DNA of 45,372 nucleotides, from contig JAEEJW010000199.1 of NCBI GenBank assembly GCA_016282095.1, forward strand, positions 1-45,372, in the 5' to 3' direction. Source of the stretch: Ruminiclostridium sp. (lineage in GTDB: Bacteria > Bacillota > Clostridia > Oscillospirales > Ruminococcaceae). Numbering within the stretch: position 1 is the first letter of the stretch; each line of letters starts with the position of its first letter. A program made the position numbers and the translations under genes. Of the stretch, positions 17,101 through 26,350 are shown one piece after another. A model generated the notes under the pieces. That model saw only the letters and a program-made list of their open reading frames with translations, was not told where the DNA came from and searched no databases.

Positions 17101-20100
17101 AGCGCTCCCGGAAACTATGCTGTCACATTTACAAGCAAGCCCGAATCCGACAATTATGATCTTACTTATACAGACGGCACACTTGAGGTAAAGAAGAGAC
17201 CGATCACGATAACCGCAGGCAATCAGGAGGTCGCTGTCGGCGGAACTATCGCCCAGACCGGATGGTCAATGACTTCGGGAACACTGGCTTCCTACGGCGG
17301 TGTTACTGATACGATAACGGTGACCCTCACACCCAGCAGTACCGCATCTGTAACGACTTCGGGTACTATAACACCCACTACCGTGACAATAAAGCACGGC
17401 GATACTGATGTTACCGAGAATTATGCTATAACTCCGGTCGGTGGTACTCTGACTGTAACAAAGGGTGCGCCGACATACACAGCGCCGGCGGCGATTACTC
17501 CGCTCACATACAACGGAACGGAACAGACACTTATCAGCGCGGGAATATCTGCACACGGAACATTCCGGTACAGGCTTGAAGGCCAGAGCTACGGCGATTC
17601 GCTCCCGAAGGGAAAAGGTGCCGGCAGCTACACCGTTTACTGGAAGTTCACCGGTGATGCCAATCACTCCGATATCGCTGAACAGTCTTTCAACGTAGAG
17701 ATCGCTGCCAAGGAAGTCACGGTTTCCGGAATAGGGGCAGTGGATAAGACCTACGACGGCACCACAAACGCTACACTTAATTTCGGTAATATAAGCATTA
17801 CCGGCAAAATCAACGGCGACGATCTTTCCGTCACCGCGACAGGTGCGTTTGATGACGCAGACGCATCCGATACCGCCAAGAACGTTACTCTCTCCGGGCT
17901 TTCGCTTACCGGCGATGACGCGGGTAACTATGCTCTTGCGGCAACGGGTCAGCAGGCCTCGACGACCGCAAAGATAAACAGAAAGTCTATAAACATTTCC
18001 GTAGCTATGCAGGACTGGGTCTATGACGGCACAGACCATGCGGGTACTGACGATCCTGTCATTACGGGCAATACGAGCCAGGGCGCGGAATCCTTCAGAT
18101 TCAAGAAAAAGACCGATCCCGACAACTCATATTCGGCGACAAGACCTGTTGATGCAGGGACATATACTGTTGAAGCTAAAGTCGCGCAGACAACGAACTA
18201 TAACGAAGCTTTGGCATATACCGATTTCACGATCTCCAAAGTCCCCACAGCCAGCATAACACTTCCGGCTCCGACTCATGAAGACGAGACTATAAGCGGA
18301 AAGAATGACGGTAAGATCTCGAATGTTGACGATACCATGGAGTACTGCCGTCTGGATACCGCAGCCGGTAACCCGACAGCGGCAACACTGACCGCAGTTC
18401 CCGCCGGAACTACTTTGCAGACTGTCCTTACGGATAAGGCCCCGGGTTATTATTTCTTCCGCTATAAAGCAGATGATAACCACGAGGCTTCCGCGTTCGC
18501 TTCATTCCAGATCAAGGCCGGATCAAAGCTCACACTGCTCTTCAGCGCGAATACGACCGATGCCTCGGTTTCGGGTATGCCCGCGAACCAGAGCCTTGAC
18601 TACAATGGCATCGTTGCAGCGCCGGCGGCCGATCCGGCCAGAAACGGCTACGGCTTCGGCGGCTGGTACAAGGAACCCGACTGCATTACCGCGTGGAATT
18701 TCGCAGATGACACTGTGACCGTAAACAATACAGTGATATACGCGAAATGGACACCGACAATCTACACGATAACCTATAATCTCGGCGGCGGCACCGTAGC
18801 GGTGAATAACCCCACACAGTACACGATCGAGAGTGCTGCGTTCACGCTCAACAACCCGACAAGAGAGCATTACAGCTTCAAGGGCTGGTCGGGAACTGAC
18901 CTCATTGGCAGCGAGAACCAGAGCGTAACTGTCGCGGCCGGCAGTACCGGCATCCGCACATACACAGCGAACTGGACTCCCGATACTTATAACGTTGCTC
19001 TCTATGTAAACGAAGGTACGATAAACTCCGGCAATCTGAATACATACATTTATGGCACGGTGACATTCCTGCCGACAGATGTAACGAGAGTCGGATACAC
19101 ATTTGACGGCTGGTTTGACAACGACGAACTTACCGGTTACCCGACGGCAAATATAAGCGCGGATGAATTCGGTGACAAGGAATACTGGGCAGGCTGGACT
19201 ATAAATCAGTACACCATAACCTTCAATACAGACGGCGGAACCTACATTGCTCCTATCACTCAGAACTACGGCACTGCGGTCACTGCACCTGCCGATCCTG
19301 TGAAGGACGGCTACACTTTCCTCGGATGGGATACGCCGATACCTGCTGTAATGCCTCTCGACGGAGCGGTGATAAAGGCACTGTGGGAGCAGAATACTCC
19401 GGACAGACCCGCCGGTATCACGACACCTACTTATGTACCGCCTGTGACTACTACCGGTGAAACGACACCGCCGCTTCCTCCGGAAGAACCGGAAGATGAC
19501 ATCGACGATATCATCGAAGGTGATGATGACGACGATGATGACGATGACATCGGCGACGATGACGATGAACTCGATGATGACTTTGACGACGAGTTTGACG
19601 ATGATACGACAGGCAGAAATGACGACGACGATGAAGACGACGAAGACGACGAAGACGAAGACGACTATGATCTCGGATATTTCGTTCAGGTAACATATAT
19701 TACCCCGTCGGATGAAACCAGAGAAAAAGTACGCGCAATCGCCGAAAAAATGGGCAAGGAGTGCTATGACGGACTCTTCTGGGATATCAATCTTTTCCGG
19801 ACCGTCAATGGAGAGATTGCCGAACAGCTGTATGAAGTCAATGAGCCCATAGTTGTTTCCATTGAGCTGCCCGAAGATCTGAGAGCACTGATCGCGGAAT
19901 TCAGCGATTCATTCAGTATTGTCAGAATACATGGCGAAGAGGTTGAGTTACTCGACTGTCAGTATGACGCAAACACAGGTATTCTGACTTTCCGTTCGGA
20001 TAAATTCTCCGATTATGCTATGATCTACAGCGGTTCTCATGATGAAAACCCCGTTACCGGAGCTCCGCTGGACGGCGTATGGCCCTGCGCTCTCCTGGGT

Positions 20101-20154
20101 ATTGCACTCATGGTGCTTGTAAGACCGTTAAAACGCGGTAAGGACGAACAGTAA
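14143..20154 (+). CDS. 2003-residue secreted MBG / InlB-repeat surface protein with a sortase-like tail
   Basis: A giant exported protein, probably an adhesin or cell-surface stalk. Order of parts: signal peptide (about 1-35, ending near VQVWADIS-type small residues); an InlB_B-type repeat (about 144-210, FDLNGGSGTAP...FTGWY...LYAGW); a long series of MBG-like beta domains (about 290-1400; recurring KRPITIT, NYDFTLTPGTLTV and VTYGEDAP-type motifs) with a YDG-like unit near 1185 (KTYDGTTNATL); further InlB_B repeats (about 1473-1750); a Pro/Thr linker; an Asp-rich run (about 1785-1843); a globular C-terminal domain (about 1845-1970). The end is NPVTGAP, a hydrophobic segment and RPLKRGKDEQ, which looks like a sortase signal although not LPXTG. 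The start has GGGAGG upstream. Its first 200 codons look more AT-rich than the rest. Confidence 0.9.
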   Translation: MKKNSIISRRKQRFLSFIMAVAVAVQSLGIQVWADISGTWDGDNGYNISGTVAQGQVVNGSDIAGSNSSSSFSVTYIINNVPVYTDNYVTETSFTVLSSPINGVYFTGDFVISGYVNGSGAFGNITLTNNNSTSEFAVTFDLNGGSGTAPAAQNVVIGGTVAAPDASALALFSKQDKVFTGWYKESGCQNEWNFATDKVANATILYAGWGDKSAVTPTVDITSWIYGETANAPVLGGNDHGAPYTVVYYGTANDSSVYAESAAPPVKAGNYTVKYTLEETATHKGGTATKAFSINKRSINIKATDNSVVYGEAGAPNAETPYTFEPYQAGKAAFVAGDDQSVFSGLNTISYMYTTSNEPIGMYAQGDPVGNYRLRINGTVTADNYEVFYVSGVLKVTKRPVTVTAKNQEVSVGGDISSGASQAELTGQFGDHRLSDGEGDVAVTTNNDRTTIGEYDNALVITESTVKILDGMTDVTSNYAITCVPGKLTVKGEQTYTAPSALNPTYNGSAQALVSAGTTDHGTFRYRLGDNDWSTDPPTATDAGDYFVDFYIEGTGLYNNTDIDSVANVSIAKAPLTVTAVNKEVTYGEDAPEYTISSSGLKGTDTIGTGNTTDIYLSGGTLAVQCDYAKGDGVLAAGYPITFTNADTVNTTNYDFTLTPGTLTVNKRPITITVNNQTVNLGDNISQTEWSQTGTLASYGGVTDTITVTLSGDTSAATANGTITAAVVIKHGETDVTANYDITESTGVLTVNKGSASDDPAYVEPAAGELTATYGDTVASVDLPANWSWNTPAGTLVGNVGTNQFSATYTPTNTNYASVTKDLGITVSPKTINVIWYYDSTKQAVYDNNDPYVYNGSEQCPYPAADPNDLLQGDTCGIDADEVSGGATVVGNNYTATVPTTAATNGNYTVAVDSSCNFRIEMKSLTVTADSLTEVNGNALVYGDSAPSPYTFTAEGLVSPDTISTIYLSGGTEAGVIKCGSTYTQGSAPGNYAVTFTSKPESDNYDLTYTDGTLEVKKRPITITAGNQEVAVGGTIAQTGWSMTSGTLASYGGVTDTITVTLTPSSTASVTTSGTITPTTVTIKHGDTDVTENYAITPVGGTLTVTKGAPTYTAPAAITPLTYNGTEQTLISAGISAHGTFRYRLEGQSYGDSLPKGKGAGSYTVYWKFTGDANHSDIAEQSFNVEIAAKEVTVSGIGAVDKTYDGTTNATLNFGNISITGKINGDDLSVTATGAFDDADASDTAKNVTLSGLSLTGDDAGNYALAATGQQASTTAKINRKSINISVAMQDWVYDGTDHAGTDDPVITGNTSQGAESFRFKKKTDPDNSYSATRPVDAGTYTVEAKVAQTTNYNEALAYTDFTISKVPTASITLPAPTHEDETISGKNDGKISNVDDTMEYCRLDTAAGNPTAATLTAVPAGTTLQTVLTDKAPGYYFFRYKADDNHEASAFASFQIKAGSKLTLLFSANTTDASVSGMPANQSLDYNGIVAAPAADPARNGYGFGGWYKEPDCITAWNFADDTVTVNNTVIYAKWTPTIYTITYNLGGGTVAVNNPTQYTIESAAFTLNNPTREHYSFKGWSGTDLIGSENQSVTVAAGSTGIRTYTANWTPDTYNVALYVNEGTINSGNLNTYIYGTVTFLPTDVTRVGYTFDGWFDNDELTGYPTANISADEFGDKEYWAGWTINQYTITFNTDGGTYIAPITQNYGTAVTAPADPVKDGYTFLGWDTPIPAVMPLDGAVIKALWEQNTPDRPAGITTPTYVPPVTTTGETTPPLPPEEPEDDIDDIIEGDDDDDDDDDIGDDDDELDDDFDDEFDDDTTGRNDDDDEDDEDDEDEDDYDLGYFVQVTYITPSDETREKVRAIAEKMGKECYDGLFWDINLFRTVNGEIAEQLYEVNEPIVVSIELPEDLRALIAEFSDSFSIVRIHGEEVELLDCQYDANTGILTFRSDKFSDYAMIYSGSHDENPVTGAPLDGVWPCALLGIALMVLVRPLKRGKDEQ
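19500..19670 (+). repeat. Asp/Glu-coding GAY-repeat tract inside the surface protein gene
   Basis: A run of GAT/GAC (Asp) with some GAA codons, interrupted by a few Ile, Gly, Leu, Phe and Arg codons, encodes about 57 residues that are mainly acidic. It separates the repeat stalk from the C-terminal domain. Such tracts can bind calcium and can change length by slippage in steps of three bases. Confidence 0.85.
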
Positions 20155-20165
20155 ACAGCATAAAG

Positions 20166-20197
20166 ACCGCCTCCGTTTACATGAACGGGGGCGGTTC
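20166..20197 (+). terminator. Probable terminator after the surface protein gene
   Basis: ACCGCCTCCGTTT pairs with GAACGGGGGCGGTT around a short ACAT loop. The U-run is poor (CTGTATT), so efficiency is uncertain. Confidence 0.6.
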
Positions 20198-20324
20198 TGT
20201 ATTATCTGGAATAATAGCGCACCTGTAAGCGGATGTACAGTATCCCCACAGTTGACTTCACAGAAGGACAGCAGTGTATTGACACGCAGTAACTGCCCGA
20301 AAATATCGTTTTTCAGGGTGAGAC

Positions 20325-20353
20325 TTGAATTTCCGCAGTTAATGTGATATAAT
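20325..20353 (+). promoter_or_regulatory. Promoter of the YhhN-family gene
   Basis: TTGAAT (20325-20330), a 17-bp spacer and TATAAT (20348-20353), about 45 bases before the ATG. Confidence 0.7.
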
Positions 20354-20399
20354 TGACATGAAATATCTCCCGCATTTTTATATGGAATAGGGTGAGAAT

Positions 20400-21098
20400 A
20401 TGATAACCAGAAGAGCGGCTGCTTTCAATATACTATTGACCTGTGCAGTTTTTCTGCTTGCCGTTTTATATCTGTTAACAGGAAGCATATTGGCCAAGGC
20501 GGGTGCGAGTATTTGTTTTGCTGCCATAGGCCTCATCAACTTTTTTATAACGAAGGACAGGCTCGGAGAATACAGAGCCTTTTCTGTATTTCTTCTGTGC
20601 GGCCTTTTCCTGGCGATGGCGGGAGATATAGTCATTAACTTCATCTTCATAGCAGGAGCCGCTGTATTTGCGGCAGGACATATATTCTTCTTAACAGCGC
20701 AGCTTCGTCTGTGTCCGCCGGACAGAAGAAGCATAAAACGGGACATAATATGTGCGGCGGGTTTATTTCTGGTGAATCTGTCGATCATAATGTTTGCGCC
20801 GATGCGGTTCAGGGAACCTGCGACAATAGCAGTGTGCGTAGTGTATGCATTGATAATTTCCGCAATGACCGGCAAAGCTGTAAGCAATTGTATCGGAACA
20901 AAGACACGGTTCTCCGGGTATATGCTGCTTGGAACGGGTTTATTTATGATCTCGGATATACTGCTCGTTCTGTATGCGTTTACGGGAAAAATCGAGGCGA
21001 TGCATTATGTAAGCCTCACGGTTTACTATATTGCCGAAGTAATTCTTGCGGATTCTTTTCTGTTGCTTGCAAGATACAAGGAAAGACCTGATCAGTAA
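20400..21098 (+). CDS. YhhN / TMEM86-family integral membrane protein
   Basis: A 232-residue protein with about seven to eight hydrophobic segments. The pattern GDIVINFIFIAGAAVFAAGHIFF in the first half and GTGLFMISDILL in the second half are the two conserved Asp-containing stretches of the YhhN family, whose characterised animal member (TMEM86) is a lysoplasmalogenase. A lipid role in the membrane is therefore possible but unproven for this bacterial protein. The start has AGGGTGAG upstream. It stands alone between its promoter and a strong terminator. Confidence 0.8.
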   Translation: MITRRAAAFNILLTCAVFLLAVLYLLTGSILAKAGASICFAAIGLINFFITKDRLGEYRAFSVFLLCGLFLAMAGDIVINFIFIAGAAVFAAGHIFFLTAQLRLCPPDRRSIKRDIICAAGLFLVNLSIIMFAPMRFREPATIAVCVVYALIISAMTGKAVSNCIGTKTRFSGYMLLGTGLFMISDILLVLYAFTGKIEAMHYVSLTVYYIAEVILADSFLLLARYKERPDQ

Positions 21099-21203
21099 GA
21101 AATTTTGAAATTACCGCTCAGTCTGATAATGTTCATAGTTGTGTTGATTTGTGCTGCATTATAGGTTCAGGATACTGAGCCGCGGCTCCTGAATAAACAA
21201 TAT

Positions 21204-21245
21204 GTCCTCAACATTTGCCGGACCGGCATTTGCTGAGGACTTTTT
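21204..21245 (+). terminator. Strong terminator after the YhhN-family gene
   Basis: GTCCTCAACATTTGCCGG pairs almost perfectly with CCGGCATTTGCTGAGGAC (to 21240), followed by TTTTT. Confidence 0.85.
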
Positions 21246-21366
21246 GATATATGTTCCGGGTGAATCTGTCCGGCATCGGAATCCTCCGGTGCCGTAATGT
21301 CCTTCCGGGCTTTGTTTTATGCGGCATAAATTCCGCTTCCGGGCTGAGCGGCGTTAAAAGACTTTC

Positions 21367-22740
21367 TCAGTCACTCCGCACAGCCTTCATCTGTACCTTG
21401 TTGCCGTACATCTCGTTGTCCGCACGGTCAAAGACATCTCTGACGCAGGTGTCGGAACCTGCCCTGTAATTCGAGCAGCCCACCGCTGCGGAAGGGAAGT
21501 TCATATATCCGGCAGAACTGCCCTCCGCGAGCATCAGCCTGAAATTAGCGGCAAGGGTAAGTGCCTTTGCCGAAAGCTCACCCTCTGTTATCACCGCGAA
21601 TTCGTCGCCTCCGATGCGGTACGCGCCGCAGCCGCGGAAGAAATCCCGTATCAGCCCGGCCAGCTTCTTTATCATGGCGTCGCCGTGTATATGGCCGTAT
21701 TCGTCGTTTATACGCTTAAGGAAATTGAGGTCGATCACGATCAGGGCGAACTGCGCTGTTCTGGAATGTATCTGCTCTTCAAGAGCGGCTATCGCTTCGT
21801 AGTAGGCCATTTTGTTTTCAAGCCCCGTAAGTGCGTCGCGCCGTGCAAGCTCGCTGAATTTCTCGGCTCTCTCGTTCGCGGTCAGGAGCTCTCCGGATAT
21901 GGTCATTATCTTGTCAATATGAGTCTGGAATTCCGACATCATGGAGGCTGTCTGCTGCGCCAGAACACCTATTTCATCATTGTCTCTTTCGCGCTGCCTT
22001 ATCTGTTCGGCGATCTCCGGGGATTTTACACGCGCGTATTCGCGTATGTTTTCGGAAAGCTCTTTCAGGCGGTTGATGCAGCGCTTGCGGATAAAGCGTA
22101 CAGACAGTATGCTTATGGGCAGAATGAGCGCTTCAAGTATCAGCGAGAGCAGCAGCGAGCTTATGAATGCATCGTGTTCCGCAGAACTCATGTCCGCGGC
22201 AGTCCAGATCATCACAGTTCCGTCCTTGCCTGCGGATACCGGAATACAGCAAGACACGGTCCTGCCGTATCTGCCGGCGTAAATATCCGACAGACCGATA
22301 TACACGCCCTTTTCTTTCGCTTCGGCCAGAGCCGCGGCAACATCTTCCGGCACTTCTCTGAAATAGGCTTCGGAGGTGTCCGGAAAACTGTTCTTCGCTT
22401 CGGCAGTGCGTACCGTGTCCGCGATGTGTTTTACCCGCAGGTTGTCGTCGGTCACGGCGATAAGGCTTATATAGGCAAGATCGAACGTGTTCAGATAAAG
22501 CTCTGCGTGCCGCTGCCAGTCGCCGTGTATGTCATCCGGGGCGTTTCCCGAAGCTACGGTCTTTAACAGGGACGTTACCTGATCGGCGGTATTTCCGCGC
22601 TGCCCGGTATTTTCGGAGGTACGGGCGAAGTAAGAGAATACTCCCGCTGCAAGAGGTACAATGACCATAAGAACAGCAAACATGATGCCGAAGCAGAACG
22701 AAAGACTGTCCGTCAGTCTGCCTGCGGTCTTTTTGTTCAT
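21367..22740 (-). CDS. Membrane sensor diguanylate cyclase (GGDEF)
   Basis: A 457-residue protein predicted to make cyclic-di-GMP in response to an outside signal. A first membrane segment (about 15-37) is followed by an extracellular sensor region (about 40-185, Cache-like in length and position), a second membrane segment (about 190-212), a HAMP-like linker with coiled coil, and a GGDEF domain (about 290-450) with DLNFLKRINDEYGHIHGD and intact IGGDEF. The inhibitory Arg-x-x-Asp is missing (FRGC in its place). The ATG at 22740 has AGGGG about eleven bases upstream; a GTG at 22752 is also possible. It lies 67 bases after the GH51 gene with no terminator between, so it probably belongs to the arabinosidase operon. 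Confidence 0.88.
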   Translation of the reverse strand: MNKKTAGRLTDSLSFCFGIMFAVLMVIVPLAAGVFSYFARTSENTGQRGNTADQVTSLLKTVASGNAPDDIHGDWQRHAELYLNTFDLAYISLIAVTDDNLRVKHIADTVRTAEAKNSFPDTSEAYFREVPEDVAAALAEAKEKGVYIGLSDIYAGRYGRTVSCCIPVSAGKDGTVMIWTAADMSSAEHDAFISSLLLSLILEALILPISILSVRFIRKRCINRLKELSENIREYARVKSPEIAEQIRQRERDNDEIGVLAQQTASMMSEFQTHIDKIMTISGELLTANERAEKFSELARRDALTGLENKMAYYEAIAALEEQIHSRTAQFALIVIDLNFLKRINDEYGHIHGDAMIKKLAGLIRDFFRGCGAYRIGGDEFAVITEGELSAKALTLAANFRLMLAEGSSAGYMNFPSAAVGCSNYRAGSDTCVRDVFDRADNEMYGNKVQMKAVRSD

Positions 22741-22807
22741 CGCCTGTATCACCCCTTCCGATAAAATAGAGCAGGAAATCAGCCCGGAAATGAGAGAATA
22801 TACGTTT

Positions 22808-24271
22808 TTATGAAAGTACGATGCTTACGACGGAGCACTTCGGCAGGGTGAACTTAACGCCCTTGTCGGTGATCTCCGCCTTGTGTCCGACGGGAGCCAG
22901 CTTTTCGGGAGAAGCGAAATCATTAAATGATCTCACATCACCGGTAAGTATGCGGGCTTCCGCAGTCCTGGGAGCCGCGCCTACGATCGCGCAGTCTATT
23001 TCAAAGTCCTCGCCCAGCGACGCGTTAGCGAAAGTCATTGTGATCTTGCCGTCCTTGTCCATGGAGGCGGACTGTGAAACGGCAGGTATGCCGTTGGTCT
23101 CGGTATTCTGGGTGTAGCTGTAGAGAAGTTCCGCGTCCTGATGCGTCTTGAACATATCGAAAACGTGGTAGGTCGGAGTTTTGAGCAGCTTGTCGCCCTC
23201 GGTCATTATGATGCACTGGAGCACGTTTACGACCTGCGCAATATTTGCCATGCAGACTATATCCGAACGCTGATTGAATATGTTCAGGCTCACTGCAGCA
23301 ACGATCGCGTCACGCATGGTGTTCTGCTGGAACAGGAAGCCCGGATTCGTGCCTTCCTCTACGTCGAACCAGCATCCCCATTCATCGACTGCCAGCTTCA
23401 TATTGTCGCTGTACTTCTTCATTACTGCGGCGTGCTTTTCTATGAGTCTGTCAACGCGAAGCGCCTGCGCTATGGTCTTGTAGTATTCTTCATCGCTGAA
23501 CACGGTTGCGCTGCCCTTGTGCCAGAAATCACCGGACGGAATGGTGTAGTAGTGCAGGGATATAGCTTTTGCGTGATTGTCGTTCACTATGCTCATCAGC
23601 ACGTCTGTCCAGTGGTAATCGTCCACATTGGGGCCGCCGGCTATCTTATACAGTTCATTTCCGCTGAAATTACGGCAGTAGGTCTGGAACCTGCGGTAGA
23701 GATCGGCATAATACTCGGGGCGCATATTTCCGCCGCAGCCCCAGTTCTCATTGCCGATGCCGAGGTATTTCAGCTTCCAGGGCTTTTCTCTGCCGTTTTT
23801 GCGGCGGAGGTCGGCCATGGGGGATACGCCGTCGAAGGTTATGTATTCTATCCAGTCAGCAAGCTCCTCGACTGTGCCGCTGCCAACATTTCCGCAGAGG
23901 TAGGGCTCACAGCCGATCTCCTCGCACATATTGAAGAACTCGTTGGTGCCGAAGGAATTGTCCTCGGTGACTCCGCCCCAGTGGGTATTCACCATTTTTT
24001 TACGGGTTGATTTTTCGCCTATGCCGTCGCGCCAGTGGTATTCGTCTGCGAAGCATCCTCCCGGCCAGCGGAGAACGGGCAGCCTTATGTCTTTGAACGC
24101 CTGGATGATATCGTTTCTCACGCCGTTGGTGTTGGGGATCGCGGAATTTTCGCCCACGAATATGCCGTCATAGATGCATCTTCCGAGGTGTTCGGAAAAG
24201 TGTCCGTATATCTCACGGTTTATGTGGGACTTCTTGTCAAGCGTGTTGACTGCTGCCGAAAGTGTTTTCAT
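22808..24271 (-). CDS. abfA: GH51 alpha-L-arabinofuranosidase
   Basis: A 487-residue intracellular enzyme (no signal peptide) that removes alpha-L-arabinofuranosyl units from arabino-oligosaccharides, with retention. The acid/base Glu175 (GIGNENWG) and nucleophile Glu297 (AVDEWGCW) stand almost where they do in characterised GH51 enzymes (175 and 294 in the Geobacillus enzyme). [18 protein letters not shown] is the usual N-terminal barrel motif, and a C-terminal beta domain follows (about 385-487). The length is standard. It lies 37 bases downstream of the GH127 gene, so the two share a transcript. With the GH43 and GH127 enzymes it completes breakdown of both alpha- and beta-linked arabinose. 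Confidence 0.95.
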   Translation of the reverse strand: MKTLSAAVNTLDKKSHINREIYGHFSEHLGRCIYDGIFVGENSAIPNTNGVRNDIIQAFKDIRLPVLRWPGGCFADEYHWRDGIGEKSTRKKMVNTHWGGVTEDNSFGTNEFFNMCEEIGCEPYLCGNVGSGTVEELADWIEYITFDGVSPMADLRRKNGREKPWKLKYLGIGNENWGCGGNMRPEYYADLYRRFQTYCRNFSGNELYKIAGGPNVDDYHWTDVLMSIVNDNHAKAISLHYYTIPSGDFWHKGSATVFSDEEYYKTIAQALRVDRLIEKHAAVMKKYSDNMKLAVDEWGCWFDVEEGTNPGFLFQQNTMRDAIVAAVSLNIFNQRSDIVCMANIAQVVNVLQCIIMTEGDKLLKTPTYHVFDMFKTHQDAELLYSYTQNTETNGIPAVSQSASMDKDGKITMTFANASLGEDFEIDCAIVGAAPRTAEARILTGDVRSFNDFASPEKLAPVGHKAEITDKGVKFTLPKCSVVSIVLS

Positions 24272-24308
24272 AATTTTCCTCCTGATAATTTAAATTCTTG
24301 CAGATCTG

Positions 24309-26213
24309 TTATTTCCGTACAGGTAACCATACTCTCATCTGGTTCTCGCCTCTGTTGCCCCATGTGTAATATGGTACGGCATAAGCGGTGCAGGCGGTAT
24401 ATGCGGGTCTTTGGGCTGTGTAGAGCCCGTCTGTCTGCGCTGTCCGGAATGCCGGCACTCCGAGCCGCACTGTGCCGCAGAGAAGCTCCGGCTCTTCGGC
24501 AGTGCTTATGCTGCCTTCGGTATCGAGCCCGAGCTGGAGCACATCCCCGTCATTGTCGGCGCCCTCGAAGCAGTAAACGAGAGGTCCCCGGCATACCGCC
24601 GCATATCCTGTGAGCCGCGGGATCTTCGGAGAAGCGTAAACAAAGCGCGGTGTATCGTCGAGAGTAAGTACTATCTCGCTGTCGCCGTCAGTTTTTATAT
24701 ACACATATCCCTTTTCGGGAGCGCCGGTGAAGCTGCTTCCGTTCACGGTGAGGGAATAGCTGCTACTCCAGCCGGGTATCCTTACTGCCAGACACCCGCT
24801 GCCCGACACTTTGTATCTGACCGTGAAGCCGTAGGGATAATCCGTTTCGCAGACCAGCTTCATACCGTTTTCGAAGCAGACTGTTCCCGCCGCGTACAGG
24901 TGGCAGAATATGGTGTTTTCGTTCTCTCCGTAGGCATACTTGCCGAAGGAGGATATCAGTCTTGCCGCATTGGGCGGGCAGCAGGCGCAGGCATACCAGC
25001 CGGGTCTCTGCGTAAGATCGTGTCTGTGGGTAGGCGCGACTCCCGATATCCCGGGAACGACCTCCAGCGGGTTCACATAGAAGAAACGCTTTCCGTCGAG
25101 CTGCATACCGGCAAGTACTGTGTTGTAGAAAGCCTGCTCCATAACATCGGAGTATTCACCGTTAACTTCGTTTTCGAGCATACGCGACGCGAAGAACATC
25201 AGTCCTATGGAGGCGCAGGTCTCTGCGTAGGCGGTATCGGAAGGGAGATCGTAGTCCGTGCTGAACGCTTCACCGTGTACGGTGGAACCGATACCTCCGG
25301 TAATGTACATCTGACGTTTCGTTATGCTGTCCCAGAGGCGCTTGCAGGCTTCAAAAAGCTCACTGTCGCAGGTCTCGGCAGCAAGGTCGGCCATTCCCGT
25401 ATAGAGATATACGGCGCGCACGGCATGGCCTTTTGCGCGCTCGGCCTTGCGCAGCGGGATATTGCTTTGCTGGTATTCGCCGTTGCCGGGATCGCAGCCC
25501 CAGACTTTCCAGCTGCGGGCTTCGCATTCACGCTTATAGAAATCGGTATCGGTGCCGCGTGTATTAATAAAGTATTCCGCAAGAGACAGGCATTTCTCGT
25601 TCCCGGTGAGCCGGTACATCTTCATAAGAGCAAGTTCGATCTCCGGATGTCCCGGAAAACCGCCGTGATTATTCTCAATGAATACTTTATAAATATGCTC
25701 CGCGTTTTTCATCATGACATCGAGGAGTTTACGCTTTCCGCAGGCTTCATAATATGCGCAGGCGGCTTCGATCATGTGTCCCGCGCAGTACAGTTCATGG
25801 GCTTCGAGCAGGTTGGTCCAGCGCTTGTCCTTATCCTTTATTATGAAATATGTGTCAAGGTATCCGTCCTCGTCCTGCGCGGCGGCGATTATATCAACAA
25901 GGTCATCGACCTGTTTTTCCAGTACCGGATCGGGGAAGTTGCGCAGGGAATAAGCCGCGGCTTCTATCCATTTCGCAGCGTCACTGTCCTGGAACACCAT
26001 TCCGTAGAACCCGTCGCCGGTATCTTCGCCGCGCACAGCTTTGCCGGCATTTATGAAATTCTGTACAACATGACTTTTTTCTGCTCCCTCGGCCTTGTCG
26101 TTGAGCACCGCGTACTGATACGGCAGTACCGTATCGCTCACGAGGCGCTGATATTTTCTGATAAACGCGTCGGAGCTGTATGCGCCCTGTCTGATCTGAC
26201 TCTGTACTTTCAT
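24309..26213 (-). CDS. GH127 beta-L-arabinofuranosidase
   Basis: A 634-residue cytoplasmic cysteine glycosidase that releases beta-L-arabinofuranose, as found at the ends of some plant arabinans, hydroxyproline-rich proteins and rhamnogalacturonan II. The active site is well preserved by comparison with the Bifidobacterium enzyme HypBA1: nucleophile Cys411 in CACCPPN, zinc ligands Cys409, Cys412, Glu331 and Cys333 (AETC), and acid/base Glu315 (HGEAF), with the same 16-residue gap between the two Glu residues. The (alpha/alpha)6 barrel takes up most of the protein, and beta domains follow from about residue 440. The start has AAAGGCGG nine bases upstream. First gene of the minus-strand arm, with a leader of about 150 bases from the predicted promoter. 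Confidence 0.94.
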   Translation of the reverse strand: MKVQSQIRQGAYSSDAFIRKYQRLVSDTVLPYQYAVLNDKAEGAEKSHVVQNFINAGKAVRGEDTGDGFYGMVFQDSDAAKWIEAAAYSLRNFPDPVLEKQVDDLVDIIAAAQDEDGYLDTYFIIKDKDKRWTNLLEAHELYCAGHMIEAACAYYEACGKRKLLDVMMKNAEHIYKVFIENNHGGFPGHPEIELALMKMYRLTGNEKCLSLAEYFINTRGTDTDFYKRECEARSWKVWGCDPGNGEYQQSNIPLRKAERAKGHAVRAVYLYTGMADLAAETCDSELFEACKRLWDSITKRQMYITGGIGSTVHGEAFSTDYDLPSDTAYAETCASIGLMFFASRMLENEVNGEYSDVMEQAFYNTVLAGMQLDGKRFFYVNPLEVVPGISGVAPTHRHDLTQRPGWYACACCPPNAARLISSFGKYAYGENENTIFCHLYAAGTVCFENGMKLVCETDYPYGFTVRYKVSGSGCLAVRIPGWSSSYSLTVNGSSFTGAPEKGYVYIKTDGDSEIVLTLDDTPRFVYASPKIPRLTGYAAVCRGPLVYCFEGADNDGDVLQLGLDTEGSISTAEEPELLCGTVRLGVPAFRTAQTDGLYTAQRPAYTACTAYAVPYYTWGNRGENQMRVWLPVRK

Positions 26214-26350
26214 TATTATATTCCGCCTTTTTTACTGAAATAGTCCCCCGGAAAGAGTATTGTCTATATCCTCAGACCGGATATTATACCGCTGTCCTGC
26301 TCCTGCAAAGATGATATATTTCTTTATACGCAAAAAATCAGGACATTGTA

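Noticed and set aside
20279-20310. Second promoter with TTGACA at 20279-20284 upstream of the YhhN-family gene
   Set aside because: The -10 position 17 bp on reads AATATC, and the TTGAAT/TATAAT pair at 20325-20353 is much better.
26283-26288. TATAAT on the minus strand as the main -10 of the GH127 arm
   Set aside because: The matching -35 position reads TCTTTG, a poor match, whereas the box set at 26372-26401 matches the GH43 promoter architecture and adjoins the operator. It remains a possible secondary start.
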